Assembly: GCA_038380795.1 (NCBI GenBank)
Contig: CM076260.1
Span: 5,369,533 to 5,433,532 of the forward strand
Source of the DNA: Pyrocephalus nanus
Taxonomy: Eukaryota > Chordata > Aves > Passeriformes > Tyrannidae
Direction of reading: 5' to 3'
DNA length: 64,000 bases
Under the pieces are notes generated by a model. That model had not been told where the DNA came from and made no database searches. It saw nothing but the letters and a program-made list of their open reading frames with translations. Made by a program: the position numbers and the translations under genes. This document shows, piece after piece, positions 51,885-64,000 of the stretch (position 1 is its first letter; each line of letters starts with the position of its first letter).

Positions 51885-52402
51885 GTGGTCTCACCCTCAG
51901 TCCTGTGTGCAGTTCTGGGCACCAAAACATGAGGAAGATATGAAGCCATTAGAGAGTGTCCAAAGGAGGGCTATGGAGATGGGATGGGAAGGGTCTGGAG
52001 AGGAAGGCGTAAGAGGAGCAGCTGAGAGCACTTGGTCAGTTCAGCCTGGAGATTGAGGGGAGACCTCATTGCAGTTACACTTCCTCGTGAGGGGAAGAGC
52101 AGGGGCAGGCACTGATCTCTTCACTCTTGTGAGCATTGACAGGACTCAAGGAAAGGGCTGGAGCTGAGTCAGAGCAGTTTAGGTTGGATATTAGGGAAAG
52201 GTTTTTCACCCAGAGGGTGGCTGGGCACTGAACAGGCTCCCCAGGGAAGTGGTCAAAGCACCAGGCCTGGCAGAGTTCAAGAAGTGTTTGCACATTGCTC
52301 TCAGGCACATGGTTGGATTGTTGGGGTGTCCTCTGCAGGGCCAGGATTTGGACTCAATGATCCTGATGAGTCCCTTCCAACATAGGATATTCTTGGATTC
52401 CA
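51885..52402 (+). mobile_element. CR1 LINE, 5'-truncated, sense on plus
   Basis: 'gtcctgtgtgcagttctggg' and 'agagagtgtccaaaggaggg' come from the reverse-transcriptase C terminus. They are followed by 'cagcctggagattgagggga', 'gggtggctgggcactgaaca' and 'gagtcccttccaacatagga'. The tail is a degraded 'tattcttggattcc'. Frameshifts are present. Confidence 0.88.
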
Positions 52403-55400
52403 AGCAATGCTCTTCAATTCAGAATTAGCTACAAAGAGATATCTCTCTCCAGGGCATGGCAATAAGAAGGAACGAAAAGCAAAATGCAAGGCTTTAATGG
52501 ATTAATAAAGAATAGGGGAGCACTGCTGGTAAGTGTATGTATCATACCAGGAACTGTTTGCAGTTGAGCTCATGATATTCTGGAAATTTGCAATAACCAA
52601 GAGCTTTGCCATGAGAATGCATAACTGCCAAAACGGAGCAGAAAGGCAACATGAAGCATAAGTTGAATTTGCTAACAATTTTCTGACAGGCTGCATTTTG
52701 GTTTTGAAAATATCCATTCTCCAAAACCATTTTAGAGGAAATACACATACCAGCCCTCAATACCGAATGCCAAAACATGACTATGAAGCATGGGCAGTCT
52801 TTCTCATTCTCTCTTTGAAGGACTCCTCTTTGTATCAATACTTCTTTATTTGATTTTTTCAGAAAAAAAGCCTCCTTTATTTGTTCGGTTGGTTTTTTTA
52901 AAGCACATCATATGGGATCAGCCAACAGACATTTATTTAATTCTTCACAAAAAAGTGAAATGGCTCACACAGGAAAAAAGTTAACAAAAGAGAATCAGCC
53001 TTTTATGGATCTCATCTAGGAGAGAGAAAGCTTAAATTCCCTTGACTGAACAGGGCAGGAACTTGATATCAACCTTCTATGTATGCCAGGCAGCTACACA
53101 AACCACTGAACCCTGATGTAGAGGAGGTTTTCTTCTGTATTTTAAAGAAAACTTCCAAATATTTTAGTCTCTTTCAAATGGAGGAAAAAACTCTTTTCAA
53201 GCCTTATAATAATTATTGTTCTGGAAACCTCATAACATAAGCCTCAGGCCTGATGATCACTAAGTTCCAGTGGAAACACAGATTAATTAATTTTTCTTAG
53301 GTTAATCACAGAAAAGAAATAATTTACATACAGTTCTTTTAAGCAAAAATTAACATTGCCAGAGTTCAAGACAGTGCAGATACTATTGTCTGGTGAGATT
53401 CCTAACTCAGACCATAAGTTTTCACTGCTAAAGCAATGCCATATATAAGAAATGTGCAGACATTCAGTCACATCTGAAGTTTTTTCTCCAATGCCTCTTC
53501 CCATCACGAGTCATCAAATGCACACTCAGCAAATCTAGTACTCAGAAATAAATGACACCCATAGACACCCGTCCTGAATCCCTCCATTAACCAACATGGC
53601 TTGGAAAGTTCTCAAAACCTTCCTTGGGTTCTTGGAAATTACTGCCACCTTCAATTTAATTTCCTCAAGATCTTCACCACCTCTAGTCACAGAGATGTGA
53701 ATGATGAATCATTGAACTGACAGTCCAGAAAGGATTATCTGTCATCTGTTAAAATTACAGGCTACAGAAGTAATGGTGGCTGCAGTTAAGCACAGGTCTG
53801 ATCTGCTTTCTATAATTTTGTTTCCTTTAAAACACCCAAGATGAAGTGCAGCAGAAATAGCTCAGTACTTTACTAGCATTGTTTAAGGAAAAAAAAAATA
53901 TTTTTGTAAACAATAAAAACTTACGTATTCATTTTTTAAGAATTATAAACATCTTTATTCTGCTGAATAAAATGCTTCTCTCATAAAAAGAGTTTTGAAA
54001 TACCTGAGAAAAATCAGCCACCAGATGTGGTTGATTTGCCTTATGAAAAAAACTGTATTTGCACATGCCAATGGATAATTGTTTGGAATTCAGAAGCAAA
54101 ATCTACAAAGTTTCCATCTGCAGCAGCCAGAGGGCTGGAAGTTGAACAGAATTTTCCCTACAATTTCTTCTCCTAAAAGCTCTCCCTGTCAGCTCTATGT
54201 AGCACTGGGCATATGAAACGAAAAGGGAATGAGGGTTTTTTTCTGACATTCTCAATGACTGCCCTTCTGCCCACCCTGAGCAGCCACCTGAGTGGCACAT
54301 ACAACAAGCCTGGTGGGAGAAACCTATTAGGTGTCTCCTCCTACGTGGATGCTTAACAATTAGCACTTATCTAAATTTTATTTATGGTTTAAAGGCACAG
54401 AAAGATTCCTCTCTACAGACAGCAAAATGCAGCTCAGAGCAATTTGCTCTTACACAATCAATAAATAACAAATTCCAGTGCAAACCTCAGGAAGTTGGTT
54501 CTCCTTCCATACGTAGCAGACACAGCACCTCCCCATCAGCAGAGGAACAAAAATCAGAACATCTTTTCTTGTGATTTATCATCCTATCCCAAGTATCCTG
54601 AGGGATTATCAGAGCAGGCAGTGGAGGGCCAAGGATGAATTGTTCAAGATTTCAGCTAATTAATGGAAGGAAAAAAGATGGTCAGTTGACAAGGGAAAAG
54701 AACCAGCTATTGTTCTGATGATGAAAGATGCACTTCAATAGGCAGGCGAGTTGCCTCCACCCTCCATTATAGCTCAAACACTTTTGTTGGTGGCTCTTTT
54801 ATAAGAATTCAATTGTTCCAAAGATATATAACTTCCAAGAGCAAATAAAGCAATAGTATCCTAAATTAAGAATTTAAAATCTGAGAATTGTAAGCACTTT
54901 AAGACAAAACCCACATATTTTCATCAGCTGACACTCAGTCAAGCACCTTGAGAGATCAGACTGCCAAACAAACAGAAATAATGAACAGGGATAATGGGAA
55001 GGAGGGAGAACATTCATGACAGAGGGAAAAGAAGTACAAAAAAAAAACTTACAGTGGGGATGAAGCATGGCATATGTGTAGTATCATTAGTCTGCTGGGG
55101 CCTGCACAGATTTTATTTTTAATTAAAAGCATGACTCATTTTAATTAGCACTCGTGATCTGTAAGTGATGCTTTCTTTTAAGAACAGTCAGAGCAATGAT
55201 GCTGGACTATCCCATCTGATTTATCTGTGATATGGCTGGCACACAGGTCAGAAACAGATAAAAATGCCCTGTGAATAAAGAAATAAGGCAACCCTTCCCC
55301 AGCTAAAGTGTTGTATGAAAGTCATGTACACAAAAAAGACAGTAATATTTTAATATAATTTTCAGCTTGACAATGTAATTTTAAAATCATTATGGACATA

Positions 55401-56332
55401 ACTCAGTTCAGTTCTAAAAGATGTGATAAACAAAATCTGGCTTAAATTAAATCAGTTTTAACAGGATTGTAAGCATGGCATTTTTAAAGAAAAAAAAAAA
55501 AGGCATCCATTGACCCATGCTGTTAAATTCAGGGTTCTAATCCAAAATCAATTGTGCCTCAGCCAGCTTTCTATCAGCTGAGTCTTTTGTTTGGCAAAGA
55601 CTCAACTCAAAATGAAGGGAATGCATTGGGGTGATAATTTGCTGCATGAGCACCTATAGGGTTGTTAAAATAAAGGTGCTGTGCCATGTGCAGGTGTTCC
55701 AACATTCTTAAACAGTTCCTCCAGTATCCCCAATGCATTGCAATTACAAAGTAAGCAAACTGAGGAACAGCAATTCTTCATCTGGCATTTGGTTTGGAGC
55801 CCCGTCTGGCAAAGGCCTCCAGTTCCCGCTTTAAAGCACATCCCTCCTGCTCCAACAGTGATGATGGACTGCAAGGAGCTGCATTAAGGTCTCAGACAAG
55901 TAAATTGCTTCGGCTTCAAACTGTCAAGTAAACTTTGCAGCTCTGTACTTCATGTAGCACCGGTGGCAATAAAGACACAGGAGCTCCAGGCTGCTGGTTC
56001 TGGCCATAAAATGTCCACTGAAGAGATCATTCCGTACAGCACGTCACAGGGAACATCATTTACGCAGCAGAGACACACACCTGGGGAACTGATACAGGTC
56101 CATACCTACTGAAAATTGCTTTTCCTCACCTACTCCTGAAATCCTTCCTTCAGAACCTTAACGGGACAGGAATTTGAGACAATTTCAGCCCTAAGATGCA
56201 ATAACTATCTGATGACAACTTTGCAAACTGTATTTCTAAAATTAATTATCACTAACTCCTGTTAGTGCTTCAGTCATCTTCCAAAATTATGAAACTATGT
56301 AAGCCAAGCTGCTAGAGGGACCTGAAGAGTTT

Positions 56333-56425
56333 AATCACAGAATCACAGATTGGGTTGGGTTCAAAGGGACCTTAAAGATCCTCTCGTCCCAAGCCCCCTG
56401 CCATGGCCAGGGACACCATACACTG
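56333..56425 (-). repeat. Short CR1 3' tail fragment
   Basis: 'aatcacagaatcacagattg' then 'aaagggaccttaaagatcct' and 'gccatggccagggacaccat' mark an antisense CR1 3' end. The similarity breaks off abruptly at about 56425, where AT/AC-rich sequence begins. Confidence 0.88.
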
Positions 56426-59362
56426 ATATCAATTTATACATGTATATAAAGACCTACATATTTACACATATTCCCAGGGAAATCCACACTCAGCCTTGGG
56501 CCTGGCTTGACCTGGGGATGAGCAGCTGCAGCAGCTTCGCTTCTCTCAGACTACAAGATGTGCCAACTCCAAACACCTTGTGCAGTAACACAGGCAAAAA
56601 CATTAAGCTTTCAGTGAGCAGAAGAAATAACCACAAGACATTTTGTCTTTAGATATGATTAAAAAAGAGCATAATTTGTTCTCAGTCATTTAATGAGCCA
56701 CATTATCAGTGCTGAAACATACATTCCCGAGCGGGATAGTGAGATAAACTCTGTAAATCTCACTACAATGGGACAACATGTCTTTTTATTTTTAAAATGA
56801 TAAAACACCTCATTGCCTTTTCAGCACACAGATAAGATACCAGACACGTCTCAGTACGGATATAAGGTCACTTACTGATGAAATGGAAACTGTTCACATC
56901 ACACTGTACTAAAAAATGTTTTTGTGCTGATCCAGTCTCCTTGAATAAAAATAACTCCATATACAAACCATACTGTTTGCTCCACTTGCAGTTTTTATGA
57001 ACTTTGGTAAAAACATCATGAAAACAAACTGGATGAAACTGCTTTGGGTAGGAGTCTGTGTGTCAGAGATGAGAGCTGCCCTTGGCCATTCAGCCTGCGT
57101 GGTATTTATGAGCAACACTTCATTCTCACAATCTTAGAACACTTAAAATAAACAACAATGATAATAACTTTCAAAACACTTTCTGAGTTTCAAAATATTT
57201 TCCCCAAGAATAATGTTTGCCTCTCTGTTTTGATACATGCGTCGGAGTCCGTCTGCTGAAGGGAGCTGTGGAAAGGTAAGAATTTTCTGCTTATGATACT
57301 GAAGAGTAAATCTTGAGCCTTAGCCTCTTAGATCTTTAAGTAATATTTACTATTGTAATACACATGGTTTTATAAGCTATTTTAGAAAGTAATTTAGAAT
57401 ATGAAGAAAGTATATAACCTTTTTCAGCTTACCTCTGAATTTACAATTGCATTCTCACTCTAACTACATATATAATACCTTTCTCTGTCAGTTCTGGGAT
57501 GCACAAATCCTTCCTCTCCATAAAATTTACCAACCTTATAAATACTGACCTAGAATCAGCAATTTTGGTATTTACTAGGGGCTCTAACCGAATTCATAAC
57601 TCAACATAATACCTAAGTGGGCAGTACTACAATCATTTTATATATTCTATATAACTATTCCACATAATATATTTAATGGTCAGAAACATTACACATTTAG
57701 CTGGCAAGTCTCTCCTTTAGCATTTAATAAATGCCACACTTTTACATAAGAAATTGTATTTCAATCTAATGTTTATATTTTGACTGCACCTAAAATGTGC
57801 TTATTGTAGCATACTGCATCAATAAATGAACAATTATTTCTCAGTGGCATGTAAAATACATAGTGATGTCAGCAGCATTAAATTCTAGTGCCAAGTAGGG
57901 AAACAGTTAAATGTAGTTTAACTATAAAATTAATATTATACTAATTTTAATAAAAGGAAAAGATTTACCTTATTATTTTTAGTTCAGACATGCAGTCATG
58001 TGCAAGGTAATTCAATACCCACTGTATAAAATCTGAACTATGGAAATGTTTTACAGATGTTTTTAATCAGCTTCCTTTGTTTAACATTAGACTCTAACCT
58101 CCAGAAGATACAGACAAGCTGCACATCCTACAGGTAATGTCATCCAGATGGGATGTTTTCCCTGAACATCATGCTTAGTAACATAAGGAATAAGGAATAA
58201 CATAAGGGATATGCTGTGAAGAAAAAGCACCTTGGCAAAACGCTTCTAATGTCATTTTGGATTCCGTGCCATGACACATCTTTTCCAGCTTGCCTACAGT
58301 ACTTCTTGTGGAAAACTCCCAAAACATACAGCATAAAAATGTCTTGGATTCGGACAGCTTTATGTTGACTGCTCAGCTCTAGCAAATACTAAATACAGTA
58401 GTGATAGCATCTTAATTCTTAACTTCTTCCTTTGGTTAAATTGTACAACTTTCCAGCTGTTGGATCCCTACAATATTCCTGCAGCCCTATCCCACACTGA
58501 CTTTTCTCTGTCTACACCAATTTCATCAGGAAGATGCTGTTGCAATGAGTGAAGCAAGTACATCTCTATTGGCAACAAGGAATGAGCTTTCCTTGCCTGG
58601 ATGCTGGTTTGCAGGGAGGACTAAAACACCAAGCTTCTTCAACTCATTATTTGCTCATGGGTAAATAGGAGCAGTGATTCAGAGAGGAGGTACTCGCTGA
58701 GGCATTGCAGTTAAGTGGCAAGTTCATTTTTTGTGTATTACACCACTGATCCATCTGATGAACATCATTAGCTCAATGTCTTGTTCAGGTATTATCTACT
58801 TAGAAATGGAAAAGCCCTAAAATTCCCAGAGAACTCCAAGGATGCCTGGGGGAGTGCACCCTGCAGCGCTTCACTGTGATGACTTGGAGCCAAGGCAGGA
58901 AACAAAATCTTTCTTTAACACTCCAGAGACCTTACTCAGGCAGAGACCACCATCTGTCCAGTGTAAGGACTGAGCCCATGCCCATAAACACCTCACTGGT
59001 ACCCAAGTAGAACAGAGAGGGAAGTGAGGCACCCATATGCATACCCTTTCCTGTCAACCAAAACACAGAGTGTCTAATTCTAAATACATTTCCAACAGCC
59101 CATCCACCAAACACAGGTCGTAACTATCAGCCCAGGCTTGCAAAGCAGAAAAAAAAGCACAAAAAACCCCAAAAAACAAACCTGGGGCACAAGAAAAGCT
59201 TCTGACACAAATATATTTTCTAAGAACAACCAAGGATACAAGAAATTACATTTTTCATGAGGCAACTTGTTCTTCCCAGAAAGGGCCCTGGCATCGCTGT
59301 AAGGGCAGATGCGCTCAGGGTTGCTGCAAAAAGGCATGGATGTCTGCAATAAATACACTAAA

Positions 59363-60000
59363 GAATCACAGACTGGTTTGGGTTGAAGACCATCTCATTC
59401 CAATCCCCTGCCATTGGCAGGGACACTTTCCACTATCCGAGGTTGCTCCAAGCCCTGTCTAACTTGGCCTTGAACACTTCCAGGGATGGGGCAGCCACAG
59501 CCACTCTGGACAGCCTGTGGCAGGACCTCACAGGGGAGAATTTCTTCCTAACATCCAATCTAAAGCTACTCTCTGTCAGTTTGAAACCATTCCCCTGTGT
59601 CCTGTCACGACAAGTCCTTGTAAAAGGTTTCACTCCACATTTCTTGAAGGTTCCCTTCAGGTACTGGAAAGCCACAATTAGGTCACCCCAAAGCCTTCTC
59701 CTTTCCAAGCTGAACAAGCCCAATTCTCCCAGTCTTGGCTCACAGCAGAGGTTCTCCATCCCTCTAATCAATTTGGTGGCCTCCTCTGGACTCGCTCCAA
59801 CAGGTCCACGTCCTTCCTGTGTCGGGGACCCCACAGCTGGAGGCAGCTCTGCAGGTGGGTCTTACCAGAGCAGAGCAGAGGGGCAGAATCCCCTCCCTTG
59901 ACCTGCTGCTCACGTTGCTTTGGATGCAACCCAAACCCCCCTTTTTTTGCCCACATGCAATTCCTAGTGTACAGCTAGCAGAACAGGCAGGAGATCCACA
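59363..60000 (-). mobile_element. CR1 LINE, 5'-truncated, antisense on plus, largely open frame
   Basis: The 3' tail is at 59363 ('agaatcacagactggtttgg'). On the minus strand the frame 59834-59433 is open for 133 codons and has CR1 ORF2 C-terminal text, including LGELGLFSLERRRLWGDLIV, AFQYLKGTFKKCGVKPFT and FRLDVRKKFSPVR. Upstream coding text continues to about 60000 in another frame (LLCSGKTHLQSCLQLWGPRH), so one frameshift separates the two parts. Catalytic domains are missing. Confidence 0.92.
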
Positions 60001-61507
60001 ATCCAGTGCTCCTGAGTTGACTCCAGCCAACCTCGCAGGGTTCACATGCCTTGGCAGAGCCTGGCTGGGAGTTCCAGCACATCTAACTACTAAATACTAA
60101 TAAACACTAATTAAAGTGTTTCCTGCACCTGAGAGGGGTAGCAGCTCTTGAGTAAGAGCACAGTCCTGTCTCCCATGCTTATATTACTGAAGCATTTGGA
60201 ACCTTAATAAAAATTTGGATCTGCAATGGGTTGTGACAGGTTAAGATTAACATCCTCCTACTGCAATTGCTCAGAAGTAGGGAAACTGGCAAGACACAGG
60301 CTATTTTTCAACCAGACGGGCATGTTTCTACTGACAGTGACAGAAACATTTCCACAAAATAGCCTCCTGCTGTCTCCAGCACTAATGAAACGCATGGCAT
60401 ACGGCGGCGGAACGGCACTGCATTTCCCTCAGAATATGAAATGTAAGCTGTGCTTTAACCATCCTCCAGAAATCCACACGAGCTATAACTTCTGTGTAAC
60501 ATTAAGGCTTCGTTAGATTAACTGCAGAAAAGCCTAATGGCTCATAAAAAGCCTGCCACCCCCCAAAAAAACACCCCCGAAATGATATGATACAGAATTC
60601 TTTGAGGTGGAAATCCAGCTAGACACACCTCTTACCCATCTTTTGTGTGGATGGGGTAAAAAGGGCTCTAGGAGCTGTAGCAGCAGATAAGAGCAAAATA
60701 ACTCACTAAATCTATGACCAAGGAATATTCCACCCCTGCTCCCCAAAACAGGTGTTTGTACCTTTTCATGACTGCAAGAACACACAAAATACATACAAAA
60801 TGCATAATGGTGAGTCATAAACCTTTCATTTCCGTGATTCTGAGCTGCTGTTTCAAGTACACACAGCCCTGCAAGACAGTCTTAAGTAGCTTTGACAGCT
60901 TATAGTGGAGCAGTTATACCAAAACATCCCAACAGTAGTCATTTGAGGTCCTTACCTTAACTTGAAATTGTATTATCTTCAGAGATGTTAAAATAAGTCC
61001 CTTTTCCACTTAGTTATTAATTTTTTTCCTATGTATTTATTCAGTTGATTATTATTTTTACTACAGGAGCTTACAGCAACATGCTAAAGTGTTGGCTATC
61101 ACACAGGCAAATAAGGAGGATGTTGTCACATGAAGGAGAGACAGCACACACAAACACAACATGCAATGTAAATAAAAATAAGAAAAATCAACTGATATGG
61201 ACATTTTTGCAGACATTAAAATAGATGGGAGGTTTAGCAGGAATTTGGAATAAGACAGTATTTGCTTTTCAGAATTAAAGTAGCTTTTCTTCATAAGAAT
61301 ATATTGAAAAAATTAACTTTACAATTGACTTGATTTTAATGGAGAAGTTTGGCATCATTTTTTTTAATGGAGACCACCAACCCATGATACAGAATATAGC
61401 AGAGAACTGTGACAGGCTTCAAACATGCAAATTATTTCATGTAGTACTGAGGCAACAAGTCCACAGAATTTCTATTTTTAAAGAAATACATTCACTGGGA
61501 TCTAAAT

Positions 61508-61605
61508 TCACAGAATCACAGAATGGCCAGGGTTGGAAGGGACCTCTGGAGATCATTTAATCCAACCCCCCTGCTGAAGCCAGCTCACCTGGAGCAGCTA
61601 CAATT
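61508..61605 (-). repeat. Short CR1 3' tail fragment
   Basis: 'tcacagaatcacagaatggc' followed by 'cagggttggaagggacctct', 'gagatcatttaatccaaccc' and 'cagctcacctggagcagcta' is an antisense CR1 3' end of a distinct subtype. Confidence 0.88.
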
Positions 61606-63048
61606 ATTTGGACTGACCTTTCCAAAAACTGTCCTAACATGAAACTGTGGAGAACAAATGGAGTGGGAAGAAAACTCTCCTTAAGGAAGGAAACATACTT
61701 CTTTATGTAGAAGTAGTATCAGAGGGTTGTATATGCTAAGAAAAAAAATCCTATCATAGGTGAGACTACAGATAGATATATCTACCATCGAATCTGCTCA
61801 GACAACACTTGGTACATTTGGTATTGTACTATAACAATGTAAGAGAGTTAAACCTGCAAACTGTTTAAAATAACTCTTTGTAAATAATGAAGTTCACCAC
61901 TAATATGGTGAATAAACACAAAGCAGTCAAGCTTTTATGAGACCCTACAGCTATAGCTGAAGCAAAAGATTAAGCTGAATTTTTCAACTACAAATAATCA
62001 CTATTAAGGATTATTTTGGATTAAATTCACATGTGAAATGTATTATTAATTTAATCATGAGCACTGATCAGAACCTTGAAATGAAATATATTTTACTGGA
62101 AAAATCATATTCCTTGAAACAATTTTGCATGTAGGTACTGGGCAAAATTTCAGTGATCATATAGAAAAATAATATCAAAAGATGTATTCAACAGTCTTAT
62201 ATTCTGGCACTCACTCAGCATATGGGACACTCAGGTTCAAGCTGTCATTGTTCCAGGAAGTCTTTCCTCTCCAGGGCTGTTGTCCTATACCCCGGGCTAC
62301 CAGCTAGACAAGATTCCTCCTCATTTCAATAGGTTTGTACAACTTTTTTAAAAAAAGCTTTTAGTTTTGTTCTGATGAAAGAGTAAGGCAAATGTCAAAA
62401 TGTCTCGATTTTTCAGGAAGTAGAATTCTTGTTTTCCAGCCAGACACCGTAATTACAGAAACCTCTGAGCTGGACATGAACCCTGTAACGCTTGAGCAAG
62501 AGCCTGAATTTTAGGCTTGCAGTATTTGAGTTGAAAATCAGGCATCATTTGAATCAAGTCTAACAGGAATATAATAGGAATGCCATCACCTCCTATTGTA
62601 ACTGCTCCCATACACACAGATTTGAAGGAGTTTCAAATGTATGGATAAATACTGGAAAAGGACCAAAACGAACACAAAGGAAATTCAAGTCCTAAAAGCT
62701 ATACTGAGGCAATCTGAAAGGCTTGCTTTAAACCTGTTAAAGGAAGGAAATTCACAGTTAAGACTGAAAATCCTGGCTGGAGCTCCAGCCTTCAAACACA
62801 TATACTGCCTTGCAGAAACAAAAAAAGGGGAGGCAAACCATACAAATCAAGACCACAGTGTCAGACTGGATTTCCAGTTTTAACTGTGATTTGTGACATA
62901 TTAGAGAACACTTTATTTCATTCTGTTTCCATAAAGTTGTAGCTTTCAGATGGACAGGCCAAGAATAGTCAAAGTAGTTGAGGGTTTATTAAGCAGCAAA
63001 ATCACCACCTCACTTGAGCTAGTGAATGGATTTCTTGCTACAGGTCCA

Positions 63049-63075
63049 TAAAAAAAAAAAAAAAAGAAAAAAAAA
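63049..63075 (+). repeat. Poly-A tract with one G
   Basis: Two A runs are separated by a single G. Confidence 0.85.
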
Positions 63076-63204
63076 GTAATACTTCCAGAAGGCACAACAC
63101 TAGATTTAAAGTATTTCAAAGCAATTGCTGGTAGTTTACATTAAACTTTGATTAGGCATTTATCCATAACTCTTCCAGAAATGTGGCTTGATTCAATAAA
63201 TAAT

Positions 63205-63252
63205 TGTATATATACACATACACACACATATATACCCTTTAACATGTATATA
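63205..63252. repeat. Mixed (TA)n/(CA)n microsatellite
   Basis: Alternating purine-pyrimidine sequence includes 'gtatatatacacatacacac' and then 'acatatatacc'. Confidence 0.8.
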
Positions 63253-63297
63253 TTTAAGAAATTGCCTGAAGAAAGGCCAAAATTAGTTCAGGATCAG

Positions 63298-63345
63298 ATA
63301 TGGCTCAGATGACCTCTTGAGGCTCCTTCCAGCATAGTTCTTCTG
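63298..63345 (+). repeat. Possible CR1 3' remnant, sense on plus
   Basis: 'ggctcagatgacctcttgag' followed by 'gctccttccagcatagttct' resembles the 'gatgacctcttgaggtcccttccagcc' part of CR1 tails. It is short and lacks the octamer repeat. Confidence 0.35.
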
Positions 63346-64000
63346 CACAGTTCAGGATGCAAATTCCAGAGCAATCAGGGTAAAAAATGTGTCATTAACC
63401 AGAAGGAAATGCTCAATTTATAACTGGTGTGCCACAAACTCAGCATGTGGAGAGGCCGAGGATCAGCCTGGGTAGTGGGACAGGGAAAGTCCACGAACAG
63501 GTGTCAAAGCCATTGCACAATTTTAGGGACATCATCAAGCTCCCTTTTTATGTGTAACCAGGAATGACACTGAAATTCAGAACCTCTGTGAGGATTAACC
63601 AGTTATTATTGCAAGGTGCTTTGAAGAAAACAGGTGCTGAGTAAAAACGCTGAGTATTAGTGGGATGACTAATAAAAGCAGCTAGTTACAAGGACCAAGA
63701 ATCTAAGGCAAGGGGGGTACCACAGAAATCCAAGACATCTGGGGAGGAGAATCGGTGTAATAAAATGAAAACAAACCAAACCCGTGTTATTTGGCAACCC
63801 CACATGCAAACCACTTGAACTCTACACTTCTGGAGCTTATGTCATCAATGAGCCTCCACCTTCACTCTGAGAAAGCTGCAGCTTGGAGAACTAGTATATT
63901 AAAGTATACTATAAGGTGGTAATGGGACAGCTATTCAAGAAAAAAAACCATCAGACATTTAGTCAAGTCACTAATTGGAACACTCCTAAAGTCATTTTAC

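Larger units (their letters stand above)
31599..64000 (-). other. SUPT3H: SUPT3H upstream intron, at least 32.4 kb
   Basis: Everything to the right of the 31512-31598 exon should be intron, because the preceding coding exon (start of the first histone fold) was not found. CR1 fragments occur near 32.5, 33.8, 36.4, 37.1, 39.3, 40.2, 46.3, 48.3, 50.5, 51.9, 56.3, 59.4 and 61.5 kb. Between them (for example 34.9-36.3, 41.0-46.3, 52.4-56.3, 56.5-59.3 and 61.6-64.0 kb) I see AT-rich unique-looking sequence, simple repeats and no convincing gene. A non-coding or alternative first exon could be hidden here. Confidence 0.7.

Noticed and set aside
31599..64000. Search for the preceding SUPT3H exon (start of the first histone fold)
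   Set aside because: No minus-strand frame with the expected LGDARRPLHETA-like text was seen. The exon is probably to the right of the window.
1..64000. CRISPR arrays, tRNA genes, endogenous retroviral genes
   Set aside because: No regularly spaced repeats, cloverleaf genes or gag/pol/env-like frames were found. All reverse-transcriptase-like text belongs to CR1.

Overview
The window is AT-rich, gene-poor vertebrate DNA, almost certainly from a bird. More than twenty fragments of the avian CR1 LINE are present, most of them 5'-truncated. Many end in the diagnostic CR1 tail (repeats of ATTCTRTG, seen on the other strand as AATCACAGAATCA). No bacterial operons, CRISPR arrays, tRNA or rRNA genes were found.

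The only gene I can identify is SUPT3H (SPT3 homologue, a SAGA-complex histone-fold subunit), on the minus strand. Four consecutive internal coding exons are present, in transcription order 31598-31512, 30378-30288, 28796-28660 and 1740-1665. All have AG/GT boundaries and their phases fit together: 0/0, 1/1, 0/0, leaving phase 1 open at the left. Together they encode about 130 residues running from the middle of the N-terminal histone fold, through its C-terminal helix, into the acidic and basic linker. The first coding exons lie beyond the right edge. The exons for the second histone fold lie beyond the left edge. The rest of the window is SUPT3H intron: two short introns (1.1 and 1.5 kb), one of 26.9 kb, and parts of two others, one of them more than 32 kb. 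In other vertebrates SUPT3H lies next to RUNX2, so this large non-coding territory may hold RUNX2 regulatory DNA, but I cannot show that from sequence alone.

Region by region: 1-1.7 kb holds the last SUPT3H exon and an unexplained exon-like open segment on the opposite strand (1303-1456). 1.7-28.7 kb is one large intron with about eight CR1 fragments and a protein-like minus-strand frame near 15.0 kb that I do not recognise. 28.7-31.6 kb holds the three clustered SUPT3H exons. 31.6-64 kb is the upstream intron, with a CR1-dense part at 36.4-41.0 kb, a G-quadruplex motif at 33.1 kb, a long hairpin at 34.3 kb and a CpG-richer open stretch at 34.5-35.0 kb.

I see no undescribed multi-gene system. 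The most useful leads are the plus-strand exon candidate at 1303-1456, the protein-like frame at 14889-15086 and the hairpin/CpG segment at 34.28-34.96 kb.
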